The notes beneath the pieces are model-generated. The model did not search any database. It was not told the origin of the DNA and saw nothing but the letters and a program-made list of their open reading frames with translations. From contig JAAYQR010000011.1 of NCBI GenBank assembly GCA_012519205.1, positions 62,001-126,000 of the forward strand: a stretch of DNA of 64,000 nt, written 5' to 3'. Positions 1 to 8,374 of this stretch are shown one piece after another. Origin of the DNA: Candidatus Epulonipiscium sp. (GTDB lineage Bacteria; Bacillota; Clostridia; Lachnospirales; Defluviitaleaceae). Position numbers and translations under genes: made by a program. Every line of letters begins with the position of its first letter. Position 1 is the first letter of the stretch.

Positions 1-609
1 TTTCTGCAAATCCCCCATTAGGTCTAAAATCTGTGCCTGAATGGTTACATCTAATGCCGTTGTCGGTTCATCGGCTATCAGTATCTGTGGATTACATACT
101 AAGGAAATAGCTATCATTGCCCTTTGTCTCATCCCTCCTGAGAATTGATGGGGGTACTCGTTAAATCTATTTTCAGGATTGGGAATCTGAACCATACGAA
201 GCATATTCAATGCCTTATTCTTTGCCTCGTCCCCTCGTATATTTTGGTGTTTTTTTAATCCTTCCATAATCTGTTTTCCCACAGTCATCGTCGGATTTAA
301 GGAGGTCATCGGATCTTGGAAAATCATACCTATTCGACTTCCCCTTATTCCTTGCATTTCTTTATCCCTTTTCTTTAATATATCTTCACCATTAAATAAT
401 ATTTGTCCGCCTTTATACCTTGCAGGGGGCTCCGGATTGAGTCTCATCAATGACTTTGCCGTAACAGATTTACCAGAGCCCGATTCTCCTACAATAGCTA
501 ATGTTTCACCCTCATAAAGGTCAAAGGATACATCTCTTACTGCCTGAACTTCCCCGGCGTAGGTATCAAAAGATACCTCTAAGTTTTTAACCTCTAGTAT
601 TTTTTTCAT
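1..609 (-). CDS. oppD: Oligopeptide ABC transporter ATP-binding protein OppD (C-terminus cut by window edge)
   Basis: About 203 N-terminal residues are visible of the roughly 330 usual for OppD; the rest lies beyond the left edge. The start is the ATG at 607-609, 11 bases after the oppC stop, with a GGAGGTGAGTC ribosome-binding stretch. The translation has Walker A (GESGSGKS, near residue 37), the Q-loop (FQDPMTSLNP), the ABC signature (SGGMRQRAMIA, near 155) and Walker B (ILIADEPTTALD). DPMTSLNP is typical of the OppD/DppD branch. It is a cytoplasmic ATPase that would energise peptide uptake through OppB/OppC. As the last visible gene of oppA-oppB-oppC-oppD it is likely followed by oppF outside the window. 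Confidence 0.95.
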   Translation of the reverse strand, partial: MKKILEVKNLEVSFDTYAGEVQAVRDVSFDLYEGETLAIVGESGSGKSVTAKSLMRLNPEPPARYKGGQILFNGEDILKKRDKEMQGIRGSRIGMIFQDPMTSLNPTMTVGKQIMEGLKKHQNIRGDEAKNKALNMLRMVQIPNPENRFNEYPHQFSGGMRQRAMIAISLVCNPQILIADEPTTALDVTIQAQILDLMGDLQK

Positions 610-620
610 TGACTCACCTC

Positions 621-1907
621 CTATTTTCTAAGTCTTGGGTCTAGGGCATCCCTTAGACCATCGCCTAATAAGTTAAATGCAAGCATCGTTAAGCTAATAG
701 CTATAGCCGGAATAATAAGCTGATGAGGGAATTGTCTAAATATCTTTGCCCCTTGATTTGCCAGTACGCCCCAAGAAGCAAAAGGAACCGGAACACCTAA
801 TCCAATAAAACTTAAGAACGCTTCTGCAAAAATCATTTTAGGAATCATCATAGTCATATCAACAATAATAGGACCCATGGCATTGGGAATGAGATGTTTC
901 AAAATAATTCTTTTTGAGTCGGCACCTAAAGTTTTAGATGCAACAACATATTCTGAATGTTTAAGTCTCATAACTTCACCCCGAACAATACGGGCTGTTC
1001 CCATCCATCCTGTTACAATCAGTACAATACTTATGGGTTTAATACCCGGGTTCATCACTGTTAATAATAATATTGTATAAAGCATGTCAGGTACTGTCAT
1101 CAATATTTCAACGATACGCATTAAAATATCATCGACCCTACCACCGATATATCCGGAAATTCCTCCATAAACTATTCCAAAAATAGATGTTATAAATACT
1201 GAAATGAATGCAATAAAGAAAGAAATTCTTCCGCCTTCCCATAGACGGGTAAATAAATCTCTGCCAAATTCATCTGTACCAAACCAATGTTTAGAATTAA
1301 ACCATTTTACTCCTTTGGTTTCTATGATTAAGTTTGAACCTTTCTTTTCAAAGGTAATTCCTCTAAAATCCGAATCTTTAGCTAAAATTTCTTCTGATTC
1401 TTTATTTAACTTGTCTACGATACTACCCCATGTATCAGTATCAACTATATCAACTACTATTTGGTATTCCTTTTTATCTCCTTGCCAAGATTCTTCGGCC
1501 TGGTTGCCTATCTTAAATCCTACTTGCCCCGCAGATTGTAGTTGAACCTTTCTTAGAATAACCTTGCTTTTTCGATAATTAGGAATGTATTTTTCATATT
1601 TAAAAACTTCATTTGACAGGAGGGAAATACTCCTAGCATTGCTCATAATAGGAGTCTGATTTTGCTCGGCCAAATTTTGTTTTTCGTAGGTGTGGCCATA
1701 TAAAGACTTTGTTATTATGGGTCCTACTAAAGACATAAGAATTAAAAAAATTAAAATCAAAAAAGAAGTTATTGCTATTTTATTTTTCTTTAATCTCCTA
1801 TAGGCATCTTTCCAATAAGATAAACTTGGTCTTTTTATTTCCCCTGCGGCCTTTAGATTTTTGCCTATGTGTCTAAAATCGTCCTTATCCAACTGCGTAT
1901 TAATCAT
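621..1907 (-). CDS. oppC: Oligopeptide ABC transporter permease OppC, with a long extracytoplasmic insert
   Basis: Inner-membrane permease of the peptide importer, 428 aa, against about 300 for a typical OppC. After a cytoplasmic start (OppC_N-like, residues 1-40) and the first membrane segment (about 43-65) comes a hydrophilic stretch of some 130 residues before the conserved HWFGTDEFGRDLFTRLWEG motif near residue 210. The remaining segments and the EAA loop (VVASKTLGADSKRIILKHLIPNA) are canonical, and the protein ends in GDGLRDALDPRLRK as usual. The gene follows oppB directly (stop 1908, start 1907) with a GGAGGGAGGG site inside the oppB end. The insert would sit outside the membrane between TM1 and TM2 and could contact OppA or the peptide; that role is inferred. 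Confidence 0.93.
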   Translation of the reverse strand: MINTQLDKDDFRHIGKNLKAAGEIKRPSLSYWKDAYRRLKKNKIAITSFLILIFLILMSLVGPIITKSLYGHTYEKQNLAEQNQTPIMSNARSISLLSNEVFKYEKYIPNYRKSKVILRKVQLQSAGQVGFKIGNQAEESWQGDKKEYQIVVDIVDTDTWGSIVDKLNKESEEILAKDSDFRGITFEKKGSNLIIETKGVKWFNSKHWFGTDEFGRDLFTRLWEGGRISFFIAFISVFITSIFGIVYGGISGYIGGRVDDILMRIVEILMTVPDMLYTILLLTVMNPGIKPISIVLIVTGWMGTARIVRGEVMRLKHSEYVVASKTLGADSKRIILKHLIPNAMGPIIVDMTMMIPKMIFAEAFLSFIGLGVPVPFASWGVLANQGAKIFRQFPHQLIIPAIAISLTMLAFNLLGDGLRDALDPRLRK

Positions 1908-2837
1908 CTATTTCCCTCCCTCCCCTGAAATTTTAAGTCTAGGATCTATTAATCCATAGATAATATCTACTGCTAGCATGGAAGTAATAATAAGCGTAGC
2001 ATAAAAGATAGTAATACCCATAATCATAGGATAGTCTTGTTCAGTAATCGTCGAAACAAAATACTCCCCTAATCCAGCAACAGCAAAGATTTTTTCAACA
2101 ACAATTGACCCTGTAATTAATGCTGCAAACAAAGGACCTAAGACTGTAATTATAGGCATAATGGCATTCCTTAATACATGTTTCCATACAATTTGAAATC
2201 TTGCTAACCCCTTAGATTTAGCCGTACTAATATAATCTTGCCCAAGAACTTCCAATGTAGTTGTTCTCATTAGCCTAGAAATTGTAGCCAAAGAACTTAA
2301 GGCAAGGGTAATTGAGGGAAGTATCAAAGACCACTGGGTTTTATCTACTGTTACAGGGAACCAGCCTAGTTTAACCCCAAAAACATAAGCTAAAATAGGT
2401 CCTAAAATAATAGAAGGTATGGATACTCCGATGATTGCAATAAAAATCGATAGATAGTCCCATGTCCTTTGGTGATTAAGAGCTGCAATTATGCCTAAAA
2501 TTACTCCGAATATTACAGCAATAACCAAGGCTCTCCAACCTAATGAGAACGATTTGGGAAAACTTTGTTTAATCATATCCGTTACAGAACGTCCAGGATA
2601 TTTAATAGATGTTCCTAAATCTCCCTTAATAAGATTCTTCATATATATGAGATATTGTTCAGAACGGGGCTTATCTAATCCATATTTTACCCTTAAAGCT
2701 TGTTTAACTTCCGGTTTCAACTTTGGATCCGTAAATGGATCATTAGGTAGGGCATGCATTAAGATAAAAGTAAGGGTTGAAATAACCCAAAGAGTAAGCA
2801 CCGCCATCAAAAGACGTTTTATAATATATCTTAGCAA
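1908..2837 (-). CDS. oppB: Oligopeptide ABC transporter permease OppB (TTG start)
   Basis: Integral membrane permease subunit, 309 aa, the usual length. It opens with the hallmark MLRYIIKRLL, followed by the first membrane helix and a loop ending in LPNDPFTDPKL. The EAA loop DYISTAKSKGLARFQIVWKHVLRNA near residue 205 contacts the ATPases. The C-terminus DIIYGLIDPRLK is typical. The start codon is TTG at 2835-2837, chosen because GGAGG sits eight bases upstream and the family N-terminus begins exactly there. It pairs with OppC to form the translocation pore. Confidence 0.95.
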   Translation of the reverse strand: MLRYIIKRLLMAVLTLWVISTLTFILMHALPNDPFTDPKLKPEVKQALRVKYGLDKPRSEQYLIYMKNLIKGDLGTSIKYPGRSVTDMIKQSFPKSFSLGWRALVIAVIFGVILGIIAALNHQRTWDYLSIFIAIIGVSIPSIILGPILAYVFGVKLGWFPVTVDKTQWSLILPSITLALSSLATISRLMRTTTLEVLGQDYISTAKSKGLARFQIVWKHVLRNAIMPIITVLGPLFAALITGSIVVEKIFAVAGLGEYFVSTITEQDYPMIMGITIFYATLIITSMLAVDIIYGLIDPRLKISGEGGK

Positions 2838-2945
2838 GTCAATAACCTCCTATCTTTATTTTTTATATTAAGAAAGGTATATGATATATAGATTACCAAC
2901 CAAAAGCCTAATTGATTTAACCCTACAATGTTGGAAATCTATTTA

Positions 2946-2998
2946 AGAGAACCAACTTTAAGTATAGTGATTAAATTTAGTCCTAAAGTTGGTTCTCT
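2946..2998 (-). promoter_or_regulatory. Intercistronic hairpin between oppA and oppB
   Basis: Two perfect 15-base arms (2946-2960 and 2984-2998) with a 23-base loop lie in the 200-base gap between oppA and oppB. No long U tract follows on the minus strand, so it may be a leaky terminator or an mRNA-stabilising structure that lets the binding protein be made in excess over the permeases, as is common for binding-protein operons. Confidence 0.7.
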
Positions 2999-3040
2999 AT
3001 ATACATATACCTTTCTCTTATTATCTTAAATTACATAAAT

Positions 3041-4879
3041 TTATTTTTGTTTTTCTGCATTTTTTGCAGCCATATCAATATCTGCCCAGTAAAAGTCAGT
3101 GGTTGCCCCAACCCCTCTTATTACAGCCCCTGATACATAATTTTTAAATGTAAAATGTACATTTCTAAAGTATTGAGGTGCTACAACTGCATCGTCTATA
3201 AGTGTTTTTTCTGCATCATACATATATTGCATACGTTTTGTAGGGTCAATTTCATTTTTAGCTGCTTGAATTAGTTTGTCATATTCAGGATTATTGTATT
3301 TTCCACTATTATTTGGATTAATAGATTCAAATAGATCTAAGAAAGTCATTGCATCAGGATAATCCGGACCCCATCCAGAAGCAGACATTCCAAATTCTCC
3401 TTTTTGTAGTCGTGTTAATCTTTCTGACCATGGAAGTGGAACTAGATTTACATTAATGCCTACTTCTTTCCAGTCGGCTTGAAATTTTTCACCAACCTTT
3501 TGGTCAATATCTCCATCTCCAATTAATAAATCCATTGTAGGAAGTTCACTCATGCCTAATTCCTTAAGTCCTGCTGCTAAGGATTCTTTAGCTTTTTCTT
3601 TATTATTATCTTGGAATAATTCTATTCCATTTTCTTCACGGAATGTCTTTTCAAGACCTGGAAAAATTTCTGGAATAATTGCCAATGCCGGCCTATCCCC
3701 TAAGTTGATTTTTTCAACAAAAGATGTTCTATCCATAGCATACATCAATGCTCTACGGATATTTTTATTCTGAGTAATAGGATTATCGAAATGATTAAAC
3801 TCAATGTAGAACACACCATAGTCAGGACGATTAATCATTGCCTGTAGGTTTAATTCATTCAATGTAGCCATATCTTCAAAATCCGGCACGTCTTTAGCTT
3901 GAATTGCAGAGCCGTCTAGTGCTCCAGTTTTTAATAAATTGGTTCTAGTTTCTACGTCATTAACCATTTTCATATTAACAACATCAATATTGATGTTATC
4001 CTTATTCCAATAATGTTCATTCTTAACTAATTTAAAGTTGTCTTTATGTGCCCATTCTGCAACTTTCCAAGGGCCATTAGCAAGGAGTCCTTCTGCTTCT
4101 ATACCATATTTATTAGCGGCACTTTGCTCTTTATAAAAATCTTCTTTAACCGGAGCATAGACAGCAAATGCTGTTAAATTAGGGAAATATGGTGCAGGAA
4201 CTGCAACCGTAATTTTGATATTATTACCGTCTTTAACCGCTTTTACATTTCCCCAAAGCTCATCTTGTTTAGCTTCAAATTCTGCTTTTTCCTCATCTGT
4301 CATTTTTTCCATACGGGCACCCTGCTCATCCTCATTAAGATTTGCAAAATCCGGGTCTTTTTCTGTTAAGAATGTGGTCTTTGTGTAGGCTGCATAATCA
4401 GCTGCCCCCTCAATATAATCTGAAATCAAGAAACTATATGCTCCTGTTGTATCCATGGCCAATCTCCACCCGAAGAATAAATCTTCAGCTGTAACTAAAC
4501 TTCCATCAGCCCATTTTGCGTCGTCTCTCAGTTCAAATGCATAGGTATTGCTTGCTTCGTCATAGGTATATCCCTTAGCAATCCCTGGTTCTAAACTACC
4601 GTCATCCTTACCAAATCTCATTAAACCTTCCATAAACATGTTCTCAACCTGAATATCTGGTTGTCCCCACATTTGTTGTGGATCTAAGGTTTGAGGTTCA
4701 GAAGATAGATAATAATCTAAAACTTTTTCGCCTTCAAATTTTGTATCCTTATTTTCTTCCTTTACTTGTTCCCCAGCCTGTCCAACTGTTTGTTCTTCTT
4801 CTTTGCCACAACCAGTTAGGGCAATACTAAGAACCATAACTATTGCTAGGCTCATAGCCCATAATTTTTTTAGTCTCAT
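3041..4879 (-). CDS. oppA: Oligopeptide-binding lipoprotein OppA (SBP family 5)
   Basis: Extracytoplasmic peptide-binding lipoprotein, 612 aa. A signal peptide ends in a lipobox (IALTGC, Cys at about residue 24) for lipid anchoring. The SBP_bac_5 fold begins with DYYLSSEPQTLDPQQMWG and includes the family signature region LEPGIAKGYTYDEASNTYAFELRDDAKWADG. It first captures peptides, then hands them to OppBC. It is the first gene of the operon, with a promoter about 60 bases upstream and a GGGGG-type ribosome-binding site. The sequence is acidic and Lys/Glu-rich after the lipobox, typical of a flexible tether. Confidence 0.95.
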   Translation of the reverse strand: MRLKKLWAMSLAIVMVLSIALTGCGKEEEQTVGQAGEQVKEENKDTKFEGEKVLDYYLSSEPQTLDPQQMWGQPDIQVENMFMEGLMRFGKDDGSLEPGIAKGYTYDEASNTYAFELRDDAKWADGSLVTAEDLFFGWRLAMDTTGAYSFLISDYIEGAADYAAYTKTTFLTEKDPDFANLNEDEQGARMEKMTDEEKAEFEAKQDELWGNVKAVKDGNNIKITVAVPAPYFPNLTAFAVYAPVKEDFYKEQSAANKYGIEAEGLLANGPWKVAEWAHKDNFKLVKNEHYWNKDNINIDVVNMKMVNDVETRTNLLKTGALDGSAIQAKDVPDFEDMATLNELNLQAMINRPDYGVFYIEFNHFDNPITQNKNIRRALMYAMDRTSFVEKINLGDRPALAIIPEIFPGLEKTFREENGIELFQDNNKEKAKESLAAGLKELGMSELPTMDLLIGDGDIDQKVGEKFQADWKEVGINVNLVPLPWSERLTRLQKGEFGMSASGWGPDYPDAMTFLDLFESINPNNSGKYNNPEYDKLIQAAKNEIDPTKRMQYMYDAEKTLIDDAVVAPQYFRNVHFTFKNYVSGAVIRGVGATTDFYWADIDMAAKNAEKQK

Positions 4880-4932
4880 TAGGAATCCCCCTTCTTATAG
4901 TTTAGTTTAGTGAATAGTTAAAAACAAAAATT

Positions 4933-4961
4933 ATTATATCACCAAACCTATTTTTTTGCAA
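4933..4961 (-). promoter_or_regulatory. Sigma-A-type promoter for the opp operon
   Basis: On the minus strand TTGCAA (4956-4961) and a perfect TATAAT (4933-4938) are separated by 17 bases, about 55 bases upstream of the oppA start. The remainder of 4962-5303 is AT-rich and shows nothing else I can support, apart from a weaker TATAAT at 5267-5272 on the plus strand that could serve the CYTH gene. Confidence 0.75.
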
Positions 4962-5321
4962 TTTAATTATTCATGCGGTATTTTTTTTGAAGGTGAACCT
5001 TTATCATAATTATGGATATAATGCAGGATTTACTTCATTTATTGTCTTTATAGCTCATTTATCCTATTATTTTTAACCTTTTGGTAATTACTTATCACAT
5101 GTTTTACTGGATTACCTTTAATGTGTTAATATTCTAAAATAACCTTCTATTTTACTAACTTCATTTATCTTAATATTTGACATACACTCAAGCTTCTGAT
5201 ATACCAAATAAAAGAATATCAATATAAAAATACTTTAATTTACTTTTAAAAATATCAATTATGCAATATAATACTAGAAAAGGCTAATTCATATATTTCA
5301 ACAATGGGGAGGAGTTATTCT

Positions 5322-5780
5322 ATGGAAATCGAAAAAAAATATTTAGTAAAGAACATACCCGCTAACCTTCATCTATATGAAAAAAAAGAAATTATTCAAG
5401 GGTATATTTCTATTGATCCAACAATTAGATTAAGAAAAAGCGATGATGAATACTTCCTTACAATCAAAGGTAAAGGACATTTGAAAAGGGAAGAAATGGA
5501 GTTTCGCTTAACTAAAGAGCAATTTGAGAATCTTTGGGCAAAGGTGGACTCTGCTACTATAAATAAAACTAGATATTATATTCCTTTAGAAAATAACTTA
5601 ATAGCAGAACTTGATATATACCATAAGGATTTAAACAATCTTCTTACAGTTGAAGTGGAGTTTGATTCTGAAAAAGCCTCTGAGTATTTTATTCCTCCAG
5701 AGTGGTTTGGTGAGGATGTAACCCATGATAGCAGATATAAAAATAATAATATTGCTGTTTACGGTATTCCAAGAAGATAA
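5322..5780 (+). CDS. CYTH-domain protein (inorganic triphosphatase / adenylate cyclase class IV fold)
   Basis: A 152-aa protein that starts with the CYTH signature ExExK (MEIEKKYLV). It carries the alternating charged beta-strands of the triphosphate tunnel: TIRLRKSDDEYFLTIKGKG, REEMEFRLT, TRYYIP, AELDIYHKDLNNLLTVEVEF and the final aspartate/arginine segment VTHDSRYKN. The ATG at 5322 is preferred over an in-frame ATG at 5304, because GGGGAGGAG (5306-5314) is the ribosome-binding site and lies after the upstream ATG. CYTH enzymes of this size usually hydrolyse inorganic tripolyphosphate, but substrate cannot be read from sequence. It stands alone, convergent to the tRNA operon. Confidence 0.9.
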   Translation: MEIEKKYLVKNIPANLHLYEKKEIIQGYISIDPTIRLRKSDDEYFLTIKGKGHLKREEMEFRLTKEQFENLWAKVDSATINKTRYYIPLENNLIAELDIYHKDLNNLLTVEVEFDSEKASEYFIPPEWFGEDVTHDSRYKNNNIAVYGIPRR

Positions 5781-5822
5781 TAAGAAAAGCTTTATGGCAT
5801 GGGCCATAAAGCTTTTCTTATT
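5779..5822. terminator. Bidirectional terminator between the CYTH gene and the tRNA operon
   Basis: A perfect 20-bp stem (5779-5798 with 5803-5822) around a four-base loop. The stem bases at its outer end are A/T-rich on both strands, so it can end the CYTH transcript (+) and the tRNA transcript (-). Confidence 0.9.
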
Positions 5823-5826
5823 ATAG

Positions 5827-5907
5827 TGCGGATGAAGGGAGTCGAACCCCCACGCCAAAGGCGCTAGATCCTAAGTCTAGTGCGTCTGCCAATTCCGCCA
5901 CATCCGC
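5827..5907 (-). tRNA. tRNA-Leu(UAG)
   Basis: Acceptor GCGGATG pairs with CATCCGC. The anticodon loop CTTAGGA gives anticodon UAG. The long variable arm of a class II tRNA and the GGTTCGACTCC T-arm are present. CCA is not encoded (CTA follows the discriminator). Confidence 0.97.
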
Positions 5908-5926
5908 ATATTCAAATTATAAGCTA

Positions 5927-5999
5927 TGAGCTACCCGGGACTCGAACCCGGGACACCTGGATTAAAAGTCCAGTGCTCTACCGGCTGAGCTAGTAGCCC
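5927..5999 (-). tRNA. tRNA-Lys(UUU)
   Basis: Acceptor GGGCTAC pairs with GTAGCTC (one G-U). The anticodon loop CTTTTAA gives UUU; D-arm AGCTCAGCCGGTAGAGC and T-arm GGGTTCGAGTCC are normal. No encoded CCA. Confidence 0.97.
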
Positions 6000-6004
6000 A
6001 CAGT

Positions 6005-6079
6005 TGGCTGGGTAGGAAGGATTCGAACCTTCGCATGCAGGAGTCAAAGTCCTGTGCCTTACCGCTTGGCGACTACCCA
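6005..6079 (-). tRNA. tRNA-Gln(UUG), CCA encoded
   Basis: Acceptor TGGGTAG pairs with CTACCCA, discriminator G, followed by genomic CCA (6005-6007). Anticodon loop CTTTGAC gives UUG. The U1-A72 pair is typical of tRNA-Gln. Confidence 0.97.
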
Positions 6080-6087
6080 TCAATAAG

Positions 6088-6162
6088 GGTGAATAGTGGG
6101 ATTCGAACCCACGGTCTCCAGAGCCACAATCTGGCGCTTTAACCAGCTAAGCTATACCCACC
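6088..6162 (-). tRNA. tRNA-His(GUG)
   Basis: Anticodon loop ATTGTGG gives GUG. The acceptor has the extra G-1 opposite C73 that is the identity element of tRNA-His, followed by GTGGGTA paired with TATTCAC including two G-U pairs. CCA is not encoded. Confidence 0.96.
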
Positions 6163-6185
6163 ATATCTCTTAATCATTTTATATA

Positions 6186-6259
6186 CGTGCCTGCAGGGAT
6201 TCGAACCCCGGACACATGGCTTAGAAGGCCATTGCTCTATCCTACTGAGCTACAGGCAC
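6186..6259 (-). tRNA. tRNA-Arg(UCU)
   Basis: Acceptor GTGCCTG pairs perfectly with CAGGCAC, discriminator G. Anticodon loop CTTCTAA gives UCU, reading AGA/AGG, common codons in this AT-rich genome. No encoded CCA. Confidence 0.97.
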
Positions 6260-6265
6260 ATATAA

Positions 6266-6336
6266 AGCGGGTGATGGGAATCGAACCCACGTACCCAGCT
6301 TGGAAGGCTGGTGTTCTACCATTGAACTACACCCGC
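6266..6336 (-). tRNA. tRNA-Gly(UCC)
   Basis: Acceptor GCGGGTG pairs with CACCCGC, discriminator U. Anticodon loop CTTCCAA gives UCC. No encoded CCA. Confidence 0.97.
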
Positions 6337-6339
6337 AAA

Positions 6340-6417
6340 TGGTCGGGGTGACAGGATTCGAACCTGCGACCTCTTGATCCCAAATCAAGCGCTCTAGCCA
6401 AGCTGAGCCACACCCCG
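6340..6417 (-). tRNA. tRNA-Pro(UGG), CCA encoded; first gene of the tRNA operon
   Basis: Acceptor CGGGGTG pairs with CACCCCG, discriminator A, then genomic CCA (6340-6342). Anticodon loop TTTGGGA gives UGG. It lies closest to the promoter, 17 bases downstream of the -10 box. Confidence 0.97.
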
Positions 6418-6434
6418 TTTTGCCGACAACGATT

Positions 6435-6463
6435 ATTATATATGATTGATAGAAATTAGTCAA
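6435..6463 (-). promoter_or_regulatory. Promoter of the seven-tRNA operon
   Basis: TTGACT (6458-6463) and TATAAT (6435-6440) on the minus strand with a 17-base spacer, close to tRNA-Pro. This is a near-consensus strong promoter, as expected for stable RNA. Transcription order is Pro-Gly-Arg-His-Gln-Lys-Leu. Confidence 0.9.
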
Positions 6464-6507
6464 TACTTTTTTTAAAATGTATTTGTCCCTTTTTTATCAT
6501 TCTTTCT

Positions 6508-7023
6508 TTATACCATCCATAGTCGACTTAATTCATTGTCTTTTTTAATGGCCATTATAGCAGGTTCAACTTTTCCTTCCTCTTCTATCTCTATTATTCC
6601 AAAGGTAGGATATATAATACCTCTAGGCTGACTAATGCTTCCCGGATTAAAGAGAAGCATCTCACCATAATTTTCTATCAGAGGCATATGGGTATGACCG
6701 AATAATACTATGTCTACCTCTTTTTCTTCACCATAATAACCTATTCTATCATAACCCCATTTTACATCTTGCCTATGGCCATGGGTCATTAAAATCTTCT
6801 TATTTGCTATAGGTATTATTTTTTCTTTATGAATACTGCCAAAATCACAATTACCACCTACATAATGTAAAAGCAAACTAGGAAATTCTTTCATTAATTT
6901 AATAGCATCTTTTTCATGATCGCCTAGGTGTATAATAACATCTATTCTATCCTTTAGTTTTTGTATGACCATTCTAGGGTAGTAGAGGGAGCCATGACTG
7001 TCACTTAAAATTAAGAGTTTCAT
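6508..7023 (-). CDS. YfcE/MJ0936-family metallophosphoesterase
   Basis: Cytoplasmic phosphodiesterase of the calcineurin-like superfamily, 171 aa, the normal size. All metal-binding motifs are seen in order: DSHG (residues 8-11), GDHEKD (36-41), GNCD (58-61), THGH (80-83) and GHTHMP (109-114). Members hydrolyse model phosphodiesters with Mn2+ or Ni2+; the physiological substrate is not known. The ATG overlaps the rdgB stop by four bases (ATGA), so the two are translationally coupled. It ends the gerM-rph-rdgB-yfcE operon, an arrangement found widely in Clostridia. Confidence 0.93.
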   Translation of the reverse strand: MKLLILSDSHGSLYYPRMVIQKLKDRIDVIIHLGDHEKDAIKLMKEFPSLLLHYVGGNCDFGSIHKEKIIPIANKKILMTHGHRQDVKWGYDRIGYYGEEKEVDIVLFGHTHMPLIENYGEMLLFNPGSISQPRGIIYPTFGIIEIEEEGKVEPAIMAIKKDNELSRLWMV

Positions 7024-7631
7024 TTGGTTGTATCCTCCAACCTACCCTTTAATAAATCTTTCATGTTTTCTAATGCCTTTGCCCTATGACTTATTTTATT
7101 TTTAAGTTCTGGGGGAATTTGAGCTGTTGTCATATTGTATTTTGGAACATAAAATATGGGGTCATATCCAAAGCCATTTGCCCCTCTTATTTCATTTCCA
7201 ATCCTTCCTTCTATCACTCCCTTAGTAGTAATAATCCTTCCATCAGAAAACCCTGCAGCTATTACGCATACAAATCGGGCAGTTCTCTTTTCATCTGGTA
7301 CTCCTTTAAGCATATCTAAAATTTTATTGTTTTTTATATTATAAGGTGTATCTTCCCCCATAAAACGTGCCGATGAAATCCCAGGTTCACCATTAAGATA
7401 ATCTATCTCAATTCCAGAATCATCTGCCATAACAATACCTTTGCTGTGCTTCATAATCTCTTTTACTTTGATTATTGCATTTTCTTCAAAGGTAGTTCCA
7501 TCCTCTATGATATTAATATTTATCCCCGCTGCTTCCATTGATATGATTTCTATGTTGAGATCCTTCATTATCTCATTGATTTCTATAATTTTTCCTTTGT
7601 TCTTTGTTGCAAACACGATTTGTTCCATCAA
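7020..7631 (-). CDS. rdgB: XTP/dITP (non-canonical purine NTP) pyrophosphatase, RdgB/HAM1
   Basis: House-cleaning nucleotidase, 203 aa, that cleaves ITP, dITP and XTP to monophosphate and pyrophosphate so that deaminated purines stay out of DNA and RNA. The family N-terminus [13 protein letters not shown] is followed by [10 protein letters not shown] and [20 protein letters not shown], with the catalytic aspartate in [15 protein letters not shown] and the C-terminal ISHRAKALE complete the nucleotide pocket. Overlap is four bases with rph upstream and four with yfcE downstream. Confidence 0.96.
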   Translation of the reverse strand: MMEQIVFATKNKGKIIEINEIMKDLNIEIISMEAAGININIIEDGTTFEENAIIKVKEIMKHSKGIVMADDSGIEIDYLNGEPGISSARFMGEDTPYNIKNNKILDMLKGVPDEKRTARFVCVIAAGFSDGRIITTKGVIEGRIGNEIRGANGFGYDPIFYVPKYNMTTAQIPPELKNKISHRAKALENMKDLLKGRLEDTTK

Positions 7632-8374
7632 AAATTTCCTCCAATAATATCTGCAATTTCTCCTAAGGCCTCTTTTTGCTTCTCTATTAATTCACTCGTA
7701 CCTTTTTTCCCTAAGTCAAGAAGCTTATTAAAGACTTCATGGGAAAATGGAGATCTTTCACCTGTCCCCTGGACTTCTATATACTCACCTTTTTCGGTCA
7801 TTACTAAATTCATGTCCACTTCTGCCCTACTGTCTTCTTCATAACATAAATCCAATAGAGGAATTTCTTCTACTACTCCAACACTGATAGCAGAAACAAA
7901 ATTTCTAATCGGCATCTCTTTTATGACTTCTTTTTTCAAAAGCAAATTACATGCATCGGCTAAGGCAACAAAGCTTCCAGTAATAGACGCTGTTCTTGTC
8001 CCCCCATCTGCTTGGATTACATCACAGTCTAAAGTGATGGTCCTTTCCCCTAATATAGTAAAGTCAATAACTGACCTTAAGGCCCGTCCAATCAGTCTTT
8101 GAATTTCTACAGAACGATTATTCATTCTTAATTTATTAATATCCCGTTGATTTCTTACTCCGGTAGATCTTGGAAGCATGGAATATTCTGCTGTTATCCA
8201 GCCTTCGCCACTACTCTTCTTAAATAGGGGAACCCTCTCTTCTACACTGGCATTACATATAATCTTAGTATCCCCCATTTCAATAAGTACGGAGCCCTCG
8301 GGATATTTAATATAATTACGGGTTATTTTTACTGTTCTTATTTGGTCATACTTTCTTTTATCAATTCTCTCCAT
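7628..8374 (-). CDS. rph: Ribonuclease PH
   Basis: Phosphorolytic 3'-5' exoribonuclease that trims the 3' ends of tRNA precursors, 248 aa. Characteristic segments are [46 protein letters not shown] (phosphate-binding arginine) and [37 protein letters not shown] and [14 protein letters not shown] complete the catalytic core. The start overlaps the end of the GerM-like gene by 37 bases; the N-terminus [11 protein letters not shown] fits the family, so this overlap is probably real. Confidence 0.96.
   Translation of the reverse strand: MERIDKRKYDQIRTVKITRNYIKYPEGSVLIEMGDTKIICNASVEERVPLFKKSSGEGWITAEYSMLPRSTGVRNQRDINKLRMNNRSVEIQRLIGRALRSVIDFTILGERTITLDCDVIQADGGTRTASITGSFVALADACNLLLKKEVIKEMPIRNFVSAISVGVVEEIPLLDLCYEEDSRAEVDMNLVMTEKGEYIEVQGTGERSPFSHEVFNKLLDLGKKGTSELIEKQKEALGEIADIIGGNF

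Noticed and set aside
1204-1545. 113-aa plus-strand ORF inside oppC
   Set aside because: Opposite-frame shadow of a well-supported gene; the same holds for other plus-strand ORFs inside minus-strand genes, such as 10341-10967 and 19927-40274 scattered cases in purH and groEL.
6242-6463. 73-aa ORF across the tRNA genes on the minus strand
   Set aside because: It is a translation through tRNA-Gly and tRNA-Pro and their promoter; such ORFs are common artefacts.
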